DNA from: Palsa-504 sp963753225
GTDB taxonomy: Bacteria; Actinomycetota; Actinomycetes; Streptosporangiales; Streptosporangiaceae
Length of the DNA: 64,000 nt
Reading direction: 5' to 3'
Assembly (NCBI GenBank): GCA_963753225.1
Contig: CAVWBQ010000044.1
Coordinates: forward strand, 62,001-126,000
In this document: piece after piece, positions 34,564 through 43,697 of the stretch
Numbering within the stretch: position 1 is the first letter of the stretch
How the letters are laid out: the number at the start of each line of letters is the position of its first letter
Program-made: the position numbers and the translations under genes
Notes under the pieces: generated by a model
Seen by the model: the letters and a program-made list of their open reading frames with translations, nothing else
Told to the model about the DNA's origin: nothing
The model's database searches: none

Positions 34564-34726
34564 TCAGGAACGCCTTTCCTGGTCATCGCCGATGTCCTCG
34601 ATCTCGAGCACCACGTCGACTACCAGCCAAGGATTCCCCGCCGCCGTGGCCTGTTCCAATAGGGACCGAACGGCCTGGGATTTCCCCGCCCCCGTAGCCC
34701 CAGCTTTGAAAATCGGTACCGGCGGT
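34564..34726 (-). pseudogene. P-loop ATPase relic (HerA/TraB-helicase-like)
   Basis: The minus frame just after a TAA reads FKAGATGAGKSQAVRSLLEQ, then ATAAGNPWLVVDVVLEIEDI and stops at TGA 34564. GATGAGKS is a Walker A loop, and the following helix and WLVVD strand are typical of HerA/FtsK/TraB-type ATPases encoded by conjugative or defence elements. Only about 50 codons remain, with no start and no Walker B. It is a relic of an element otherwise gone from the window. Confidence 0.45.
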
Positions 34727-34900
34727 TAACGGAAAGGGCCGTCCGGAACGGGTCATCGCCATGCCCGGGCCCTCGCCGAATAGGTGCGATCAGCCGGGAC
34801 GCGCCAGCCGGTGCATAACAATGCAGCCATACCGGCCGCAGCGGGGCCGCACCTGATAATCCCTGAGCATGCCCGGCGCCTGCCGTCGCGACGGACATGA

Positions 34901-34933
34901 CGTGGGCCCGGCACACCAGGTGCCGGGCCCACG
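34901..34933. terminator. Strong hairpin terminator
   Basis: CGTGGGCCCGGCA (34901-34913) and TGCCGGGCCCACG (34921-34933) pair perfectly over 13 bp around a 7-base loop, followed on the plus strand by TTTAT. It lies 33 bases beyond the stop of the minus-strand cold-shock gene. It most likely ends that transcript although the T-run favours plus-strand readers. Confidence 0.75.
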
Positions 34934-34965
34934 TTTATCCCTTGCAGGCCTAGCCTGCCTGTGGC

Positions 34966-35166
34966 TCAGACGGCGCGGACGCTGGTCGCCTGCAGGCCCT
35001 TCGGGCCCTGGGCTACCTCGAACTCCACGTGCTGGTTCTCTTCCAGGCTGCGGAAGCCGTAGCCGTCAATCTCGGAGTAGTGCACGAAGACGTCCGGTCC
35101 GTCGGTGCGGGAGATGAAGCCGTAGCCCTTCTCCGCGTTAAACCACTTGACGGTTCCCTGTGTCAT
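34966..35166 (-). CDS. Cold-shock protein, CspA family
   Basis: A 66-residue single cold-shock domain, MTQGTVKWFNAEKGYGFISR with RNP1 (KGYGFI) and RNP2 (DVFVHYSEI), ending GLQATSVRAV. It binds single-stranded nucleic acids and melts RNA structure. ATG 35166 has AAGGAG 7 bases upstream. A strong hairpin follows the gene. The long untranslated region upstream fits the usual post-transcriptional control of csp genes. Confidence 0.93.
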   Translation of the reverse strand: MTQGTVKWFNAEKGYGFISRTDGPDVFVHYSEIDGYGFRSLEENQHVEFEVAQGPKGLQATSVRAV

Positions 35167-35537
35167 GTCGCTCCTTACAGGGGCTGGATACGGGTCCGCG
35201 CGGTGCGGTACCCGGGCCGGTTCTCGACGCGACTTTCCCCAGATCCCTGAAGCGGCGCGCCCGCAACATCGTTCTCCGCGAGCGTGCAGGTGACACGAAC
35301 ACACAAGACAACTACGACCGACTAGGGCAACCTATCCGGTGCCCGGTTCATTCCCGCCCGCGCGCGGTTGCAAGCTGCGCCGTTAAACGAGTACTCCCGC
35401 GATCGAGACGGGCGGTGAAGCGGACGATGGTGTGGTGCCAGCCCGCCCGGTCGCCGTGCTGGCAAGGTGGGTGGAGTTCTTCTCCTATCAAGACCACCAT
35501 ACGATGCCCTCGGTCACCGTCGGTTACAGGAAAGTGT
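35167..35537. other. Upstream region of the cold-shock gene
   Basis: 371 bases without a supportable gene. It must contain the promoter and leader of the cold-shock gene and the 3' flank of the SnoaL-like gene. I see no specific structured element. Confidence 0.4.
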
Positions 35538-35864
35538 TCACTGTCCAGGCGCCAGCACCGGGCTGTTGTGATAGGCGGCGATCAGCCACTGACCGTCCCG
35601 CTTCTCGAAAACCCAGGTCGCGTTCACCTTGCCCGTGTCCGTGTCCGGAACCTCGGTCTCGCCGGCGAACAGGATGCCGGATTCGCTGACGACGATCGCG
35701 GCGTCCCTGCCGACGAAGCGGAGGCTGAGCTGCTTGTTGTAGGTCGAGCTGCCCTTGAGTGGCCCCTCGAAGGCCAGGGCCATGCTCTCGCGGACCACGT
35801 CACGGCTGTCGCGGAGCGAGCCGGTCATGATGGCGGTCGCGTCCGCGGTGTAGTTGGCGACCAT
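35538..35864 (-). CDS. SnoaL-like/SgcJ family protein, N-terminus unclear
   Basis: 108 residues from ATG 35864 (MVANYTADATAIMTGSLRDS), with VVRESMALAFEGPLKGSSTY and NATWVFEKRDGQWLIAAYHN, typical of the SgcJ/EcaC branch of the NTF2-like fold. Family-like residues continue upstream of the ATG (VLVDSYKAWEAGDADA) in an open frame with no ATG, GTG or TTG. That frame runs back to the TGA that ends the metallopeptidase gene. The natural 5' end therefore seems lost, or translation enters by coupling. Function of the family is mostly unknown; some act in antibiotic pathways. Confidence 0.65.
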   Translation of the reverse strand: MVANYTADATAIMTGSLRDSRDVVRESMALAFEGPLKGSSTYNKQLSLRFVGRDAAIVVSESGILFAGETEVPDTDTGKVNATWVFEKRDGQWLIAAYHNSPVLAPGQ

Positions 35865-35936
35865 AGCGTCGGCGTCGCCAGCCTCCCACGCCTTGTAGGA
35901 GTCAACCAGTACGGCCCGGAAGCACGGCCCGGTATT

Positions 35937-36875
35937 TCAGTACGTGATGCCGGGGAACTGCTCGCGGGCGTGCTCCAGTTGGCCGGCCCACTCGCGGGGC
36001 CAGCCGAAAGCGCGGGCGGCCTGGCCGCTCATGTCGGCGGCCGCGGCACCGCTGGTGAAGTGGACGTACTCGCCCCAGTTCATCCGCCGCGTGTAGGTGC
36101 CGCGGGAGTCGCGCGGGAAGTGCCGGGCCAGTTCGCGGAAGAACCTGTTCATGACCTCTGCCCGCCCGCAGTCCCGCCATAGCGGGTAGAACCAGTCGCG
36201 GAACCAGCGGGTCCCCCGACGAGGGAAATCGTCGGCGTTGCCGGTGAACCTGCGGTAGACGCCCTTGGCCTCGCGATCCATGCCCAGCGCCGTGTAGAGG
36301 TCATAGATGTAGAACTCGGCCCACTTGCTGTCGCCCCAGATCTCATACGCCGGTGAGCCGTGGACGCCGTTGTTGGCGCTCTCCACGGAATGCCCGATCT
36401 CATGAGCGGGCAGCTCGCGAGCGAGGGCGTTGCGCTCCCGCCAGGTGTCCAGCCCGCAGTCGCTGACGTTGTGGTAGTCGTGGACCGGGCTGACGTAGTA
36501 GCCCGCGTGGCCGCCGCCGTGCCGCCCGGCGTGGTGGATGGAGTAGATGCGCGGGTCGGGCCCGAACGCGTCGCCGTAGGTTGCCTTGGAGTACTGCCAG
36601 GTCACATTGATGAACCGGGGCAGCCACCGGACCTCAGCCCGGCGCACGTCGGGGTCCACGTATATCGCGCAGTGCTCGTCGCTGTGGTAAAGCCGGAGCA
36701 ACTGGCGGTGGTCGAACCAGTGCTCCTGCCAGGTGGACGGCGGGTCAGCCAACTGACGCTCCGACTTTGCCTCCACCAGGTCCTCCCACCTCTCCCGCAC
36801 TGCCCCGGCGGTTTTCGTTAAGCCCTCATCAACGCGATCGTATGGCCAGTGAGCTCGCTTGCCGTACCTCGGCAT
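35937..36875 (-). CDS. Zincin-type metallopeptidase-like protein
   Basis: A 312-residue protein with one HEIGHS motif (about 158-163) as the likely zinc site, flanked by RELPA and ESANNGVHGSPAYEIWG. The N-terminal half is rich in aromatic residues (STWQEHWFDHRQLLRLYHSD) and has a HHAGRHGGGHAGYYVSPVHD stretch. No signal peptide is visible, although such peptidases are often secreted. Start ATG 36875; TTG 36881 is also possible. The stop is in the same frame as the following SnoaL-like sequence. Confidence 0.65.
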   Translation of the reverse strand: MPRYGKRAHWPYDRVDEGLTKTAGAVRERWEDLVEAKSERQLADPPSTWQEHWFDHRQLLRLYHSDEHCAIYVDPDVRRAEVRWLPRFINVTWQYSKATYGDAFGPDPRIYSIHHAGRHGGGHAGYYVSPVHDYHNVSDCGLDTWRERNALARELPAHEIGHSVESANNGVHGSPAYEIWGDSKWAEFYIYDLYTALGMDREAKGVYRRFTGNADDFPRRGTRWFRDWFYPLWRDCGRAEVMNRFFRELARHFPRDSRGTYTRRMNWGEYVHFTSGAAAADMSGQAARAFGWPREWAGQLEHAREQFPGITY

Positions 36876-37036
36876 CTGCAATGGCGTAGTGGGCGTTCAG
36901 CCACGGTCGCGGCGCACTGACGTGTTGCGCGCGGATAACCGCCAGGAGACTTCGGGTAGGCGTTGCGGCCTGGCCGGGATGGCAGTGAGTCAGGTCGTTA
37001 CGTTCGGAGGTCCAGGTGTCCGCCGGCCGGCGGAGC

Positions 37037-38041
37037 CTATGCGCCCGAGTGCGCGTCGTCGCCGTTGTGCTGGGCCACTGCGTCCGGCTGCAGCACCGAG
37101 ACGGCGGCGGTCAGCTTGCCGTTGCCTACCTGTACGGGCAGCTGGGGGATCGGCGGGACCTCGGGTATCTCAAGCGGCGCTCCGCTCGTGATCTCGGCCT
37201 CGGCCGCGGCCACATCCTCATCGCCGAAGTCCGCGAGTGACGCCGAATCCTCCGCGGACTTCCTGTCGCCCGCAGGCGCCGACGGCGTGAACTTATCGAA
37301 GAAACGGAGCAGCTCGACCGGTACCGGCATGACCAGCGTGCTGTTCTTTTCCGCGGCGACCTCGACCACTGTCTGCAGCAGCCGCAGTTGCAGTGCGGCG
37401 GGGTCGCGGGCCATGACGTTGGCTGCCGCGGCGAGGCGCTTGGAGGCCTGGTACTCGCCGTCGGCGGTGATGATCCTGGCGCGGCGCTCCCGTTCCGCCT
37501 CGGCCTGCCGGGACATCGATCGCTTCATGCTGTCGGGCAGCGATACATCCTTGAGCTCCACTCGCTCGACCCGGATGCCCCACGGGCCCTCGGTCGGCTC
37601 GTCGATGATCCGGCGCAGCTCGCGGTTGACCGAGTCCCGCTCGGAGAGCAGCTGGTCCATCTCGGACTGGCCGATGATCGACCGGAGTGAGGTCTGCGCC
37701 TGCTGGGAGATGGCGTACATGTAATTCTGTACGTTGATCGTCGCCTTGATCGGGTCGACTACCCGGAAGTAGACCACGGCATCGACCCGGACAGTCACGT
37801 TGTCTCTGGTGATGCCTTCCTGAGCCGGGACGGCCATGGCGATGATCTGCATATTGACCTTCTGCATGCGGTCGCCGACCGGCCTGATTAGGGTCAGCCC
37901 GGCGCCACGCGTCCCCGGCACCACCCGTCCGAACCTGAAAATAATGCCCTGCTCGTACTGCTGCACGACCTTGAACGAGCGGCCGGCCGCGATGAGCCCG
38001 GCCACGACGAGTACCACCAGGATGACCACCAGGGCGACCAT
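37037..38041 (-). CDS. Slipin/stomatin-type SPFH membrane protein
   Basis: A 334-residue protein. An N-terminal helix (MVALVVILVVLVVAGLIAAG) is followed by the SPFH domain: VQQYEQGIIFRFGRV, GLTLIRPVGDRMQKVNMQII, VRVDAVVYFRVVDP and SLRSIIGQSEMDQLLSERD. A coiled segment (SRQAEAERERRARIITADGE) and an acidic Pro-rich tail follow. These proteins assemble in the membrane and affect protease or channel activity. No NfeD partner is adjacent. I chose ATG 38041, with GAAGAGG upstream. Confidence 0.88.
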   Translation of the reverse strand: MVALVVILVVLVVAGLIAAGRSFKVVQQYEQGIIFRFGRVVPGTRGAGLTLIRPVGDRMQKVNMQIIAMAVPAQEGITRDNVTVRVDAVVYFRVVDPIKATINVQNYMYAISQQAQTSLRSIIGQSEMDQLLSERDSVNRELRRIIDEPTEGPWGIRVERVELKDVSLPDSMKRSMSRQAEAERERRARIITADGEYQASKRLAAAANVMARDPAALQLRLLQTVVEVAAEKNSTLVMPVPVELLRFFDKFTPSAPAGDRKSAEDSASLADFGDEDVAAAEAEITSGAPLEIPEVPPIPQLPVQVGNGKLTAAVSVLQPDAVAQHNGDDAHSGA

Positions 38042-38391
38042 CACCAACACCTCTTCTTCGGTGGCGCCGTGGTAGCTGGCCGCCCCTCGGGGGCTAGTCC
38101 CGGTGCCGACCTTCAGCCTATCTATGCAACCAAGAACTAGCAAAATATTTCTAGAAACTGCGACCCGATTATTGAGGGTGACGATGCGCGGACAGGGATG
38201 GAAGCAGAGCCCCACGTTGGCGCGTTCGCACCAGGCGCTTATGGCGGGAGTCTTGTTCGAAGGTGACGATGAAGTATCCGGCCGTCTACCTGATGGGCGA
38301 GCACGCCAGGGGAGAGACCTCGGTCCCGCCACCGGATGGCCGAACCAGCGCCAGCAGCAGGCGCTTCCTGGTCGTGCCGGCCCCCGTAGGT
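38042..38391. other. Intergenic region with an AT-rich pocket
   Basis: An AT-rich segment near 38125-38165 (TAGCAAAATATTTCTAGAAA) stands out from the surrounding GC-rich DNA and probably contains the slipin promoter. I see no gene. Confidence 0.4.
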
Positions 38392-38769
38392 TTAGCTTGA
38401 GCCCGATCCCGCCCGGGGCCGGCGAGAGTCATGATTCCGGCGGCCATCTTTGATCGACCGCGCGGCGTCGAAGTGCTCGGCGAAGGTCTGCTCGCCGTCG
38501 TTATGCTCCACGAGGGTCTGCGATCCATCGGTATGTTTCACGATGGTCCGCGTCCCGTCGTCCATGACATCTTGCCGGCTGCGGATAGTCGGCCGGGAAA
38601 AGCGTGACCTGTTGCGAATCAGCGCGGGCAGCAGGATCCCGATAATGCCTGCGAGCATCAGGATTACACCCACCGCATGCAGATCGAGGTCGCCTATATG
38701 CCCGCCCTTCAGGGCGAACGTGAGGATTGCCCCGAAAACGATAAGGGCAATACCGGCTGCGATGGACAT
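38392..38769 (-). CDS. Small two-helix membrane protein with basic C-terminal tail
   Basis: A 125-residue protein. Two hydrophobic helices (IAAGIALIVFGAILTFALKG and LHAVGVILMLAGIIGILLPA) are typical of the DUF6458-like group. A cytoplasmic tail of repeated short units follows (GTRTIVKHTDG, SQTLVEHNDG, EQTFAEHFDA) that look like degenerate repeats of about 10 residues. Start ATG 38769 with GAAAGGG upstream. Role unknown. Confidence 0.72.
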   Translation of the reverse strand: MSIAAGIALIVFGAILTFALKGGHIGDLDLHAVGVILMLAGIIGILLPALIRNRSRFSRPTIRSRQDVMDDGTRTIVKHTDGSQTLVEHNDGEQTFAEHFDAARSIKDGRRNHDSRRPRAGSGSS

Positions 38770-38888
38770 GCTGCGTCACCCTTTCGGGGGCTGGATCGTG
38801 AGTTCGTGGAGTGAGCCGGCTGGTCTTGCCCGCGGCCGTCAGGCACGTCTTGATGCCGTCGGCGGCAGGCGGTGCGGCGCCTGGGTGT

Positions 38889-39197
38889 TCACCGGTGCGC
38901 CCACCCGCGCGACCGGCCGCGGCTGCGGCTGCTGCCGGCGCTGCGGCTGGTGACCAGGTGGTAGGCCAGCAGCAGGATCGCCGCGCCCGCGATGGCGGTG
39001 AGCCAGGTGGAGATGTTGAAGAACCCGTGCAGGGTGACCACGTGGAACAACTTCGTGGCCAGCCAGCCCCCGAGCAGCGCCCCGGCGATGCCGATCACGC
39101 ACGTGAGGATGAGGCCCTGTGATCTCCTGCCGGGGATCACCACATTGGCGAGCAGGCCCGCGCCCAGGCCGAGAACGATCCACGCGATAATACCCAT
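38889..39197 (-). CDS. GlsB/YeaQ/YmgE family small membrane protein
   Basis: A 102-residue transglycosylase-associated-type membrane protein. It begins MGIIAWIVLGLGAGLLANVV, has GLILTCVIGIAGALLGGWLA and an AGAAILLLAYHLV helix, then an Arg/Ser-rich tail. Such genes often respond to envelope or general stress. AGGAG precedes ATG 39197. Upstream DNA and both gene ends are duplicated at 43698-43990, where the middle has been deleted. Confidence 0.85.
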   Translation of the reverse strand: MGIIAWIVLGLGAGLLANVVIPGRRSQGLILTCVIGIAGALLGGWLATKLFHVVTLHGFFNISTWLTAIAGAAILLLAYHLVTSRSAGSSRSRGRSRGWAHR

Positions 39198-39365
39198 AAC
39201 CGGACTCCTGTGCTTCTATGAGCTGATGACCGGTTTGGTGCCGGATCGTGGCCGGGGGGACTGGCCCCGCCGTGGCTTCGCGATACCTTGCCGTCTTTCT
39301 TGTCACCTTTCAGTTAAGCCGGGAATCCCGGCGGCGGAAAGAGCCGGAAACCGCAAACGTCATCA
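39130..39365. repeat. Duplicated segment, copy 1 (glsB 5' end and upstream region)
   Basis: From the first codons of the GlsB gene through its ribosome-binding site and about 170 bases upstream, the sequence matches 43735-43990 at roughly 75% by eye. Conserved blocks include ACGATCCACGCGAT, TGACCGGTTT-GTGCCGGATC, CGCGATACCTTGCCG and AAACCGCAAAC-TCATCACGC. Confidence 0.75.
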
Positions 39366-39700
39366 CGCAGACCGATTACTAGCCATCTGTGCCGCTCGGC
39401 TACCTAACGGCCGCACGGATCGCAGCCGCGCCAGGACGTGTAGCATAACTGGCAGTTGCTCCGGACCCCGGCAGCCGCACCCGCGATATTCGCGAGTGGA
39501 TGGCAGCGGCCCGGATTTTTTATTTCCCGGACAGGGTCGGCGCCAGTGCGGTGCACAGGCGCAGATCGGCCAGCAGTTCGGCCCCTTCCAGATGCACGTC
39601 TCACGGCTGATCGCCCGCACGCTCGCGCTATCTCCGCCCGCGTCGGCTCGACCGGCAGGACCGCTCGGTCATCGCCGCCGCCCCGAGTCAGGAAATGATG
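39198..39700. other. Intergenic region between divergent glsB and MFS genes
   Basis: The left half is the duplicated upstream region of glsB. The right half has no supportable gene; it contains a CGCGATATTCGCG hairpin near 39492-39504 and presumably the exporter promoter. Confidence 0.45.
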
Positions 39701-41329
39701 ATGAAATCTGCGACAAGTCCGCCGCCACGGCCGCCGCGTGGACCTGTCCCCGAACCATCGGGAGCTTTCGTGGCCGAAGCTCTCGGCGAGGAACCTGGCC
39801 AGCGCGGAAACAAGTGGTGGACCCTGGTCGCGGTGTGCCTGGGCACCTTCATGCTGCTGCTCGATATCACGATCGTGAACGTGGCCCTGCCGGATATCCA
39901 GCGGGCGCTGAATTCGAGTTTCTCCGACCTGCAGTGGATTGTTGACGCCTATGCGCTGACCCTGGCGGCGTTCCTGCTGACGGCGGGCAGCCTGGCCGAC
40001 ATGTACGGCCGCCGCCTGCTGTACCTGGTCGGCCTGGCGGTTTTCACCTTCGCGTCGGTACTGTGCGGCTTTGCCGTCCGCACGGTGATGCTGCAGTTGT
40101 CCCGCGCCTTGCAGGGAGTCGGCGGGGCGATCATGTTCGCGGTATCGCTGGCCCTGCTGGCGGACTCCTTCCGCGGCAAGGACCGCGGCGTCGCGTTCGG
40201 GGCCTGGGGAGCGGTGACCGGCCTGGCGGTGGCCATCGGCCCGCTGCTCGGCGGGGTGCTGACCTCCGGTCTGTCCTGGCGGTGGATCTTCTTCGTGAAC
40301 GCGCCGGTCGGCATCGCGGCCGTCATCATCGCGCTAGCCAAGGTGGCCGAGTCGCGCGCGGCGCAGGCCAGCCGGCCCGACTGGCTCGGCTTCTCGCTCT
40401 TCACGGTGGCGCTGTCGAGCCTGGTCTACGGGCTCATCGAGTCGAACCAGCGCTCCTTCACCGGCGGCCTGGTCCTTGGCTGCCTGGCCGTGGCGGCCAT
40501 GCTGCTCGCCGTCTTCGTCATCGTGGAGCTGCGCAGTGCGCAGCCGATGTTCGACGTGTTGCTGTTCAAGCTGCCGACCTTCAGCGGCGGTTCGATTGCG
40601 GCGTTCGGGCTCAGCGCCTCGATTTTCTCGATGCTGCTCTATCTCGTGCTGTACCTGCAGGACATTCTCGGCTACTCGCCGCTGGCCACCGGCGTGCGGC
40701 TGATGGTGATCTCCGGCGGCATCCTGGTCACCTCCACCGTGGCCGGCAGGCTTACCTCGCACGTGCCGGTCCGGCTGCTCATCGGGCCCGGCCTGATCGT
40801 CATCGGCGTAGGGCTGCTGCTGATGCGCGGGCTCAACGCGGGCTCGGCCTGGACCCATCTCATCCCGGGAATGATCGTGGGCGGCGTCGGCATCGGCATC
40901 GTCAATCCGCCGCTGGCCTCCACCGCCGTCGGCGTAGTGCCACCGCAGCGAGCCGGTATGGCCTCGGGCATCAACTCCACCTTCCGCCAGGTCGGGATCG
41001 CAACCGGAATCGCCTTGCTGGGGACGCTGTTCGCGAACAACGTGAAGGACGAGGTGCTGGCCCGGATAGCCGCGGTGCCCGGACTGTCCCGCAGCGGCCC
41101 GCAGATCGCCACGGCGGTGCAGTCCGGGGAGATCCGGAACGTGATCGCCCGGCTGCCCGAGCATGCCAGGCTGGCCGTGGGAACGATCACCCGGGCCGCC
41201 TTCACCACGGGCCTGAACCGCATTCTGCTGGTTGCGGCGGTCATCGCGCTGGTATCGGGAGTGGTATCCCTGGCCGCTATCCGCGGCAGGGACTTCGCGC
41301 AGCAACAGCGGCCCGGCTCGCCGGGCTGA
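39701..41329 (+). CDS. DHA2-family MFS exporter
   Basis: A 542-residue transporter with about 14 helices after a 38-residue Pro-rich cytoplasmic start. Signatures are LDITIVNVALPDIQRALN, GSLADMYGRR, RALQGVGGAIMFAVSLALL and GLAVAIGPLLGGVL. The large loop before the last helix is typical of the EmrB/QacA group. The start is one of three successive ATGs (39695, 39698, 39701); 39701 is best spaced from AGGAA. No regulator is adjacent. Confidence 0.87.
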   Translation: MKSATSPPPRPPRGPVPEPSGAFVAEALGEEPGQRGNKWWTLVAVCLGTFMLLLDITIVNVALPDIQRALNSSFSDLQWIVDAYALTLAAFLLTAGSLADMYGRRLLYLVGLAVFTFASVLCGFAVRTVMLQLSRALQGVGGAIMFAVSLALLADSFRGKDRGVAFGAWGAVTGLAVAIGPLLGGVLTSGLSWRWIFFVNAPVGIAAVIIALAKVAESRAAQASRPDWLGFSLFTVALSSLVYGLIESNQRSFTGGLVLGCLAVAAMLLAVFVIVELRSAQPMFDVLLFKLPTFSGGSIAAFGLSASIFSMLLYLVLYLQDILGYSPLATGVRLMVISGGILVTSTVAGRLTSHVPVRLLIGPGLIVIGVGLLLMRGLNAGSAWTHLIPGMIVGGVGIGIVNPPLASTAVGVVPPQRAGMASGINSTFRQVGIATGIALLGTLFANNVKDEVLARIAAVPGLSRSGPQIATAVQSGEIRNVIARLPEHARLAVGTITRAAFTTGLNRILLVAAVIALVSGVVSLAAIRGRDFAQQQRPGSPG

Positions 41330-41420
41330 CCACAAAGATCGAAGATCAGGCGCCGAACGAGCCAGGGGTGACGGTCTTTCCGCAGCTGACTCCTTGCCGC
41401 GGACCATCCGCCTCAGACGT

Positions 41421-42589
41421 CTATGCGCGGGACTGGTCGCTCTGCCGGCCAGCGTTGCGCGGGCTGCTGCGGATCAGCGCCGGTGCGTGCCGCCATGTGA
41501 GGCAGGCGATCGCGCCGAGGGGGATGGGGGGCAGGTAGGTGACGGCCCGGTAGAGCAGCACGGCAGCGGTCACCTGCGCGCTGGCCCGATGGCCGGCGGC
41601 GGCGACCAGGGTGCCGATCAGTCCGAGTTCGGTGATTCCCAGGCCGCCGGGGGTGACGGGCAGCACTGTCAGCAGCCGGACGAACGCGAAGGCGGCGAGG
41701 GAGGTCTGCCAGGGCACCTGGGCCTGGGACAGGCCCAGGCCGCGCAGGCAGGCCAGCAGGACGAGCCACAAGGTCAGATTGCTCGCCGCCGTGGCGGCGG
41801 TGATCCGCCAGCCGCGGGCGGCGATCAGGGCGCCGGTCCGGCCGCGGAAGCCAGGCAGCCATCCGGCGACGTCAGGGGGCACCGGCCGGCGTGCGAGCCT
41901 GCAGGCGACAGCGACCATGCGCTGCAGCGAACGCCCGGCGCGGAGCGCGAATGACTCGCTGCGCAGCAGGAGGCCGAGCCCGGCGGCCGCGGCGGCGAGC
42001 AGGGCCAGGCTCGCTCCTGCGGCGACGATCAGCCCGGCGCCGGGCCTGCGGCTGTCATCAGGACCAGCAGGGCTAGGACGGGCAGGCCCAGGCGGGCGAA
42101 GACGTTCCAGATTCCCGACACCATGGTGTAGAGCACGTAGTCCGCTGTGCCGATGCCCCAGCTCGAGAGCATCGCCCAGCTGACCCCCATGGCGAGGACC
42201 CCGCCGGCCGGCATGGTGTTCGCCACCGCGGTTGAGCCGAGATTGACCACCGCCGCCTCGCGCGGCCGTATCGACGGCAGGACCGAGCAGATCATTATCC
42301 AGGTAGAGGCCATGCTGGCGGCGGCGGCGGTGCCGACGAGCAGGGCCTGCGGCCACGTCATCGCGTCCATGCTGGACAGCACACTGCGGTAGGACGCGAA
42401 CCGCGGCAGCGCGAACCCGAATATGGCCGCGACGATAACCACCGATACCGCGGTGCGGACAAATTCCCGGCCGGGCCGTGACCGGGTAATCGCTGGGGGA
42501 ATGGTACCGCGGTCAGGGCCGGTCCTCGGGGCGGCGAGCCGCTCCGGGGACGGAACCGTAACCGATGGCGATCCAGCGATGACCGTCAT
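41421..42589 (-). pseudogene. UPF0104/LPG-synthase-TM-like membrane protein, frameshifted
   Basis: Two overlapping frames together make one YbhN/UPF0104-type protein of about 390 residues. The first (from ATG 42589) has SYRSVLSSMDAMTWPQALLV and STWIMICSVLPSIRPREAAV and ends LLVLMTAAGPAPG. The second resumes at once with LIVAAGASLALLAAAAAG and contains VPWQTSLAAFAFVRLLTVLP, VTPGGLGITELGLIGTLVAA. The switch lies near 42040-42050 in a GC-rich run, so a single-base indel or a sequencing error would explain it. Its ATG overlaps the desaturase stop by four bases (ATGA), showing an operon. Confidence 0.72.
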
Positions 42590-43656
42590 CGGATCCGGTC
42601 ACCGGCGGCGGGCAGCGGCGACAGCCGGCTGGCCGCCGCCCGCCCGGTACGCTGTCCCCCGGGCTGCAGAACCAGCTCTGGTTCGCCCCGGCCGGGGCAG
42701 CGGCGGCGGCTGTCAAGGCGGGCGAGGGTAGGCCAGCGCACCTTGGTGGCCCAGCCGAGGCGCTCGAAGATGCGGATCACGGCGGCGGAGATGTCGACCT
42801 GGCCGCGGTCCGCGCCGTGCCGGGCGCAGGCCGGATCGGAATGGTGCATGTTATGCCAGCTCTCGCCGAACGAGAGCAGGGCAAGAGGCCACAGGTTGGT
42901 GGCGCGGTCGTAACGGCGGGTGGCAAACGGGCGGCTGCCGAACACGTGGCACAGCGAGTTGACGCTCCAGGTGACGTGCTGCAGCACGGCGACGCGCACC
43001 AGCCCTGCCCACAGCAGCGCGGCCAGGGCGGTACGCCAGGTCCCGCCGATCAGCCACCCAGCCGCGAACGGCAGGGCGAGGGAAAGCGCGCACAGGGCGG
43101 GGAACGCGGCTGAAACGGCCCGCATGGCCGGATCGGCCACCATGTCCGGTGCGTACCGCACGGGCGGGGTCGGGTCGTCGCGCAGCAGCCAGCCCATGTG
43201 GGCGTGCACGAGGCCGCGGAGTTGCCCGGCCACGCTGCTGCCGTAACGGTAGGGAGAATGCGGGTCACCGGGCCGGTCGGAGAAGGCGTGGTGGCGGCGG
43301 TGGATGGCGACCCAGCCGATGACCTCACCTTCGAAGCTCATCGACCCTGCGATCGCCAGCGCGACCCGCAGCGCAGGGACCGCGGTGAAGCTGCGATGAG
43401 TCAGCAGGCGGTGAAAGCCCACCGTCACCCCTAGCCCGATGATCACGTAGAAGGCCAGCGCGAGCAGGACATCGGCGAGATTCAGGCCGTGGCCCCAGGC
43501 CAGCCACGCCGCCGCGGCCAGCCCGGCGAACGGTACGACAACAAACGCCGTCGGCACGCCAGCCCGGGCCCAGCCCTGGACGGTGCCCGGCGGCCGGCCG
43601 CTCACAGCAAACGGCGTCCTCCCGTCATAATCATCCGCCGTAAGCCGAGTTGGCAT
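42586..43656 (-). CDS. Membrane fatty-acid (acyl-CoA delta-9) desaturase
   Basis: A 356-residue desaturase with all three histidine boxes: HRLLTH (82-87), HRRHH (119-123) and HNMHH (268-272). Hydrophobic helices are near 35-55, 63-83, 185-220. It introduces a cis double bond into membrane acyl chains using a di-iron centre, oxygen and an electron donor. I chose ATG 43656 (MPTRLTADDYDGRTPF); the frame continues to 43734 through the small GlsB-like ORF region. It is translationally coupled to the UPF0104 gene downstream. Confidence 0.87.
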   Translation of the reverse strand: MPTRLTADDYDGRTPFAVSGRPPGTVQGWARAGVPTAFVVVPFAGLAAAAWLAWGHGLNLADVLLALAFYVIIGLGVTVGFHRLLTHRSFTAVPALRVALAIAGSMSFEGEVIGWVAIHRRHHAFSDRPGDPHSPYRYGSSVAGQLRGLVHAHMGWLLRDDPTPPVRYAPDMVADPAMRAVSAAFPALCALSLALPFAAGWLIGGTWRTALAALLWAGLVRVAVLQHVTWSVNSLCHVFGSRPFATRRYDRATNLWPLALLSFGESWHNMHHSDPACARHGADRGQVDISAAVIRIFERLGWATKVRWPTLARLDSRRRCPGRGEPELVLQPGGQRTGRAAASRLSPLPAAGDRIR

Positions 43657-43697
43657 CCTGGTTGTTCCGTTTGCTCTCACCGCCGCGGCCTGCGCGT

